Shown one piece after another: positions 60,408 to 64,000 of a DNA stretch of 64,000 bases. Source of the DNA: Opitutales bacterium (lineage in GTDB: Bacteria; Verrucomicrobiota; Verrucomicrobiia; Opitutales; Opitutaceae); the NCBI GenBank assembly GCA_018700525.1, contig JABITN010000020.1, positions 1 through 64,000 on the forward strand, written 5' to 3'. Numbering within the stretch: position 1 is the first letter of the stretch; every line of letters begins with the position of its first letter. A model generated the notes under the pieces. The model saw nothing but the letters and a program-made list of their open reading frames with translations, had not been told where the DNA came from and did not search any database. A program made the position numbers and the translations under genes.

Positions 60408-60944
60408 ATGGACCCAAAAGAAACAGATGCAGCGATTGTTTCCCTTCTGACTCAGCACCAGCCGGCCCTGCGCCTTTACATCCAATCGCTCATGCCCGGC
60501 GACTCTAGAGCGGAAGACGTCGCCCAAGAAACCAACGCCAAAATTTGGGAAAAGCGCGGCGACTTCGAGATCGGCACCCATTTCAAAGCCTGGGCCTTCA
60601 GCATCGCTCGCTTTCAAGTCCGCAAATACCGATTCAGCCAAGCCAAGGATGCTCGACTCGTATTCTGCGATGAGATCGAAGACGTCATCGCCGACGAGAT
60701 GATGTCCGAGATCGACGACCTATCCGACCACCAAATCGCTCTTCGCAGTTGCTTGCAAATGCTCAAGCCTGCCGATCGCGATCTAATCCATCACCGCTAT
60801 TTTAAGTGCACGCCACTTAAAGAATACTCCATCCAAATCGGACGCAGTATCGGAGGACTGAAAATCACCCTACACCGCCTTCGAAATCGCCTTCAAATCT
60901 GCATCGAAAAACGCATTGCCCTCAACAAGGAGATCCAAGCATGA
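60408..60944 (+). CDS. ECF-type RNA polymerase sigma factor
   Basis: A 178-residue sigma-70-family factor. The sigma2 region reads AAIVSLLTQHQPALRLYIQSLMPGDSRAEDVAQETNAKIWEKRGDFEIGTHFKAWAFSIARFQVRKY. Region sigma4 is ALRSCLQMLKPADRDLIHHRYFKCTPLKEYSIQIGRSIGGLKITLHRLRNRLQICIE. It is of the PVC-specific group usually linked to FecR-domain proteins. The start is the ATG at 60408. The next gene's ATG overlaps its TGA (ATGA), so the two are co-translated. The upstream 100 bp contains TTTTCCCACA and GTTAACC-type blocks that could be an autoregulated promoter, but this is not proven. Confidence 0.9.
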   Translation: MDPKETDAAIVSLLTQHQPALRLYIQSLMPGDSRAEDVAQETNAKIWEKRGDFEIGTHFKAWAFSIARFQVRKYRFSQAKDARLVFCDEIEDVIADEMMSEIDDLSDHQIALRSCLQMLKPADRDLIHHRYFKCTPLKEYSIQIGRSIGGLKITLHRLRNRLQICIEKRIALNKEIQA

Positions 60945-62518
60945 ATATCAACGAACGGAACCCACTGATCGACGAATTGCTCGACGGATCGATTTCCGAA
61001 GCCGATTTCCTCCGACTCGAAGCGGAGCTCCGAGTCAACCCGGAAGCCCGCCAAGCATACTACCGCCGCCTCAAGCTCAATCACGCGCTAGCAACCGAAG
61101 CCGAAGCCCTCGTCGAAACCGTAGAAACTCCCCCCATGCCTTTTTGGGTAGAACATGCCCGTGCCCTCGTGGGAATCGCCGCAATAGCTCTCTTCGTAAT
61201 GATGGGAATCATGGGCTGGCAATTGAACAATTCGAACAGCTCCTCCGAAATCGCAATCGCCGAACCGAGCGCGACCGGATACGCCATTCTTACTGAACAC
61301 TCGGATGCCGTTTGGAAAAACCGCCCTTACCTCAATCGCGGCGACCTAATGCCTCAGGGGAATATCCAAATGAGCTCCGGCATCGCCCAACTCGAATTAT
61401 TTAGCGGCGTTACCGTCATCATCGAAGGTGAAGCTGAATTCGAAATCCACTCGCCCATGGAAATGACGGTCGCCAACGGAAAGATCCGCGCCCTCGTCCC
61501 GACCGCCGCTCAAGGGTTCAAAATATCCACCGCCTCAGGAGACGTGATCGACCTCGGAACCGAATTCGCCTTAGACGTGACTTCCGAACACGCCGACATG
61601 CATGTCCTCCAAGGTGAAATCGAATGGCATCCGACATCCAAAGCTAAACGTCTCCTTACGGACGGCGAGTCCTTGCGCTGGACCGGAACCGGTATTCCTT
61701 CGTCTATCGGCTTCGAAACCGATACGTACCCGGTAATGGAAGATTTCGCCCGCCGCTTTTCCGCCCAGCGTCAAGAACGTCGCAATAGCTGGAATGAACA
61801 CAGCACCCTCCTCCGAACCGATCGGCGCGTCCTCGCTTACTTTCCAATGAACCAAAACGGCGTCTCCGGACGTCAACTAATCGACGTATCCGGATCGAAC
61901 CTACACGGAACAATTGTAAGCGCCCGGAATGCAGCCGACCGCTGGGATCAATCCTCCAGCGCTTTAAACTTCAGCCCGACCGGCAGTCGTGTACGCGTCG
62001 CTATACCGGGCGAGCAAAGTTCCCTAACGCTTCACTGCTGGGCTCGAATCGATAGCCTCGATCGCATGTACAATTCGCTCTTCCTAACCGATGGCCACGA
62101 GCTCAATGAACCTCACTGGCAAATCATGAACGACGGACGACTATTTTTCTCCGTCAAGAAGCAAGACGGAGCGCCAGGAAAAGGCAACGACAAGCACATC
62201 GCCTACTCACCTTCCTTCTGGAATCCGTCGCTCAGCGGTAAATGGTTCCAAATTGCTACAGTTTACAACGTGGACGAGAAGACCACGACTCACTACGTAA
62301 ACGGCGAAGTTGTCAGTAAAGATCGGATACCTGACCAATACGTTGTCGAAACGGTCAAGATCGGCAACGCATCCATCGGCAACTGGAATGAACCCACCAG
62401 AGCCGACCCGAAATTCGCTCTACGCAATCTCAATGGAGCCATCGACGAATTCGCCATTTTCAACCAAGCCCTAAGTTCAAGCGAAATTGCCGACCTCTAT
62501 CAAAAAGGAAGACCCTGA
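60941..62518 (+). CDS. FecR-domain membrane protein with C-terminal LamG domain
   Basis: A 525-residue protein. A cytoplasmic segment (residues 1-73) resembles an anti-sigma/zinc-finger-free N-terminus (DELLDGSISEADFLRLEAELRVNPEARQAYYRRLKLNHAL). One membrane helix follows (about 73-94), then a FecR-like beta domain (about 130-240: GIAQLELFSGVTVIIEGEAEFEIHSPMEMTVANGKIRALVP, GDVIDLGTEFALDVTSEHADMHVLQGEIEW). A LamG/concanavalin-like C-terminal domain (about 310-520) contains SALNFSPTGSRVRVAIPG and LNGAIDEFAIFNQALSSSEIADLY. It is co-translated with the ECF factor and is its likely transmembrane regulator, sensing an external carbohydrate through the LamG domain. Confidence 0.88.
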   Translation: MNINERNPLIDELLDGSISEADFLRLEAELRVNPEARQAYYRRLKLNHALATEAEALVETVETPPMPFWVEHARALVGIAAIALFVMMGIMGWQLNNSNSSSEIAIAEPSATGYAILTEHSDAVWKNRPYLNRGDLMPQGNIQMSSGIAQLELFSGVTVIIEGEAEFEIHSPMEMTVANGKIRALVPTAAQGFKISTASGDVIDLGTEFALDVTSEHADMHVLQGEIEWHPTSKAKRLLTDGESLRWTGTGIPSSIGFETDTYPVMEDFARRFSAQRQERRNSWNEHSTLLRTDRRVLAYFPMNQNGVSGRQLIDVSGSNLHGTIVSARNAADRWDQSSSALNFSPTGSRVRVAIPGEQSSLTLHCWARIDSLDRMYNSLFLTDGHELNEPHWQIMNDGRLFFSVKKQDGAPGKGNDKHIAYSPSFWNPSLSGKWFQIATVYNVDEKTTTHYVNGEVVSKDRIPDQYVVETVKIGNASIGNWNEPTRADPKFALRNLNGAIDEFAIFNQALSSSEIADLYQKGRP

Positions 62519-62545
62519 CGAAACGACTCACCCCACTAACACCAA

Positions 62546-62573
62546 GTAGCTACGCGAGGGACTCGCGTGGACC
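62546..62573. repeat. REP-like repeat family A, copy 7
   Basis: An exact match to the family A core (GCTACGCGAGGGACTCGCGT, plus the flanking GTA and GGACC) at 47483-47510. It lies 28 bp beyond the FecR/LamG gene. Confidence 0.85.
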
Positions 62574-62625
62574 CCATTCCCAAAAAACCAATTTTCATCA
62601 AAATAATCTTAAAGAATTCAATAAC

Positions 62626-62781
62626 CACTGATTACACTGATATGATGAAATCGACCTTGGGAACTACTAAAAAAGAAGGCAATCAACCACCTTCAACGTA
62701 GAGCTATTCTCACTTAGCGTGAACCAAACTTTCAAATCTTCCACGCAATCATCATCAGCCCATTCATCAGTGTGATCAGTG
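62626..62781. repeat. 156 bp element with near-perfect 16 bp inverted ends
   Basis: CACTGATTACACTGAT at 62626-62641 faces ATCAGTGTGATCAGTG at 62766-62781, one mismatch between arms. The interior has no gene. A related single unit (CCACTGATCTCACAAAGATC) lies near 29459. Together with the family A repeat it fills the 318 bp gap before the PSD1 gene. Confidence 0.7.
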
Positions 62782-62836
62782 ATTAAAAAAATCCTAGCCG
62801 AAAATCCCAACGACCCAATTTGCCATTACAAACCGA

Positions 62837-64000
62837 ATGAAACGCTCAAATCTCAAAATGATTTCCGCATCCCCAAAACAACTGACAATAGCTCTCATCG
62901 TGCTCGCAAGTTCGCTTTCCCATTCCTTCGCCGACGAGCAAGCCGACGCCGAGCGACACTTCACCCTTAAAGTACTGCCCACGCTTTCCGAAAAATGCTA
63001 CGGCTGTCACGGAGAACCAGGCAAGGAACTCAAGGGACAGTTCACGATCACATCACGCGAGGATCTACTCAAAGGTGGCGAGAGCTTCGACGACGTTCTC
63101 ATCCCCGGCGATGCCGAATTCAGCTTCATCATGGAAACCGTACGTTGGGATGACCCCGACTACGAAATGCCGCCCAAGGAAAACGATCGGCTTTCCGAAC
63201 AGCAAATCTCCGACCTTGAACAATGGATCACCGCTGGGGCCCCTTGGCCCAATGACGATCGGATGCAGGAAATCCGCCTAGCGGAACGCGATATCGAAAT
63301 AAACGAAGAAGGCATGCTCTTCAAAAACTCGGGTGGGCTAGCAGACGAATGGACCTACCGCCGCTACAAACCCGAAGACATGTGGGCATTCATCCCGGTC
63401 GAAAAACCGACAACGCCTTCACTCAAATCTAAATCCGAAAACCCCATCGACGTATTCGTCGGCACAAAGCTAAAGGAATCGGGATTCAAGCCAGCTCCGC
63501 AAGCGGACTTCAATACATTAATACGTCGCGCGACTTTCGATCTTACCGGGTTGCCCCCGACTCCCGAAGAAGTAAGCGCATTTCAAAAAGCATCCAAGCG
63601 AAACGCCGACAAGGCCTGGGCCGAATTGGTTGATCGCCTTCTTGAAAGTCCTCGATACGGCGAACGCTGGGGCCAACATTGGCTCGACGTCGCTCGCTAC
63701 GCAGACACCGGTGGCATGTCGAACGATTACGAACGCTCCAACGCTTGGCGCTACCGCGACTACGTCATCCGCTCCTTCAACGACGACAAATCCTACAACG
63801 AATTCATCGTAGAACAGGTCGCCGGCGACGAATTGGCCAATGCATCCGTTAGTGATCGACTCAATGGTGACAAAGACGCCATCGACAAAGTACACAACAC
63901 CGGCGACTACACTAACCTGGAAGTCGAATGGATGATCGCTTCGGGTTATTTACGCATGGGACCTTGGGACTCGGTGATGGTGGAAAAGCCAGAAGCTCGC
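62837..64000 (+). CDS. PSD1/DUF1549 cytochrome-domain protein, 3' end outside window
   Basis: The frame runs from the ATG at 62837 to the window edge (388 codons seen; full-length members are 800-1000 or more residues). After a signal peptide (SLSHSFADE) comes a Planctomycete-type cytochrome C domain with CYGCHG (Cys54, Cys57, His58) and the FTITSREDLLKGG and EMPPKENDRLSEQQISDLEQWITAGAPWP segments. Then the DUF1549 (PSD1) domain starts (PIDVFVGTKLKESGFKPAPQADFNTLIRRATFDLTGLPPTPEEVSAF, then RYGERWGQHWLDVARYADT). It is a PVC-specific secreted protein of unknown function, often next to DUF1501 proteins and ECF/FecR pairs, as here. Confidence 0.92.
   Translation, partial: MKRSNLKMISASPKQLTIALIVLASSLSHSFADEQADAERHFTLKVLPTLSEKCYGCHGEPGKELKGQFTITSREDLLKGGESFDDVLIPGDAEFSFIMETVRWDDPDYEMPPKENDRLSEQQISDLEQWITAGAPWPNDDRMQEIRLAERDIEINEEGMLFKNSGGLADEWTYRRYKPEDMWAFIPVEKPTTPSLKSKSENPIDVFVGTKLKESGFKPAPQADFNTLIRRATFDLTGLPPTPEEVSAFQKASKRNADKAWAELVDRLLESPRYGERWGQHWLDVARYADTGGMSNDYERSNAWRYRDYVIRSFNDDKSYNEFIVEQVAGDELANASVSDRLNGDKDAIDKVHNTGDYTNLEVEWMIASGYLRMGPWDSVMVEKPEAR

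Noticed and set aside
11571-62781. CRISPR array
   Set aside because: The repeats are dispersed palindromes in separate gene gaps, not regularly spaced direct repeats with spacers, and no cas gene is visible.
1-64000. tRNA or rRNA genes
   Set aside because: Reading the gene gaps, I saw no TTCGA-type T-arm with matching acceptor stem and no rRNA-like conserved blocks. A covariance search could still find something short.

Overview
This 64 kb window looks like chromosomal DNA of a marine-type Verrucomicrobiota bacterium, most likely Opitutae (a Pelagicoccus/Puniceicoccus-like lineage). That placement is inferred from gene families seen together: DUF1080 proteins, PVC-type CxxCH heme propellers with HEAT repeats, a Planctomycete-type cytochrome/DUF1549 protein, an ECF sigma factor paired with a FecR/LamG protein, and eight sulfatases. 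The + strand is visibly C-rich and G-poor almost throughout, whichever strand the genes use. Most genes lie on the minus strand, so the minus strand is probably the leading strand.

Layout. 0-2.4 kb: an SDR overlapping a ROK sugar kinase, then a DUF1877 gene. 2.5-8.4 kb (mostly minus): a decayed quinoprotein, a DUF1080 lipoprotein, an MFS transporter, an ABC-F ATPase and a cupin fragment. 8.6-16.1 kb: an L-rhamnose block (rhaI, a bifunctional aldolase/dehydrogenase, rhaB, then an FMN 2-hydroxyacid oxidase) divergent from an AraC-type regulator. 16.1-21 kb: a second decayed quinoprotein and a glcDEF glycolate/lactate oxidase operon. 21.2-29.4 kb (minus): aroE, an FG-GAP protein, a large CxxCH heme propeller, an SGNH hydrolase and a TIM-barrel lipoprotein. 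29.5-51.5 kb: a sulfatase island of eight S1-type sulfatases on the minus strand, interspersed with an FG-GAP/cytochrome protein, a MATE exporter, a GcvT-like/FAD-oxidoreductase pair, an SDR and a PhyH-type dioxygenase. 51.8-56.6 kb: a DUF1080-propeller-HEAT-heme fusion and a PQQ-like propeller lipoprotein. 56.7-60.3 kb: a PAS/sigma-54 activator divergent from assimilatory sulfite reductase cysI, with palindromic sites and a -24/-12 promoter between them. 60.4-64 kb: ECF sigma factor, FecR/LamG protein and the start of a PSD1/DUF1549 protein.

How it fits together. The sulfatases would strip sulfate from algal or animal sulfated glycans. Rhamnose would pass through RhaI, RhaB and the aldolase to DHAP plus L-lactaldehyde. 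The SDR half of the fusion would make L-lactate, and the adjacent flavin oxidase would make pyruvate. Two-carbon or lactate acids may also pass through GlcDEF. No glycoside hydrolase, polysaccharide lyase or sulfatase-maturation enzyme is visible here.

Two cross-cutting themes stand out. First, gene gaps carry several families of short palindromic (REP-like) repeats, some of which run into coding sequence, 5' ends or stop codons. Second, five genes are broken or truncated: two quinoproteins, a cupin, a hexulose-phosphate-synthase-like gene and a nitrilase. The most interesting regulatory signal is the sigma-54 control region in front of cysI.
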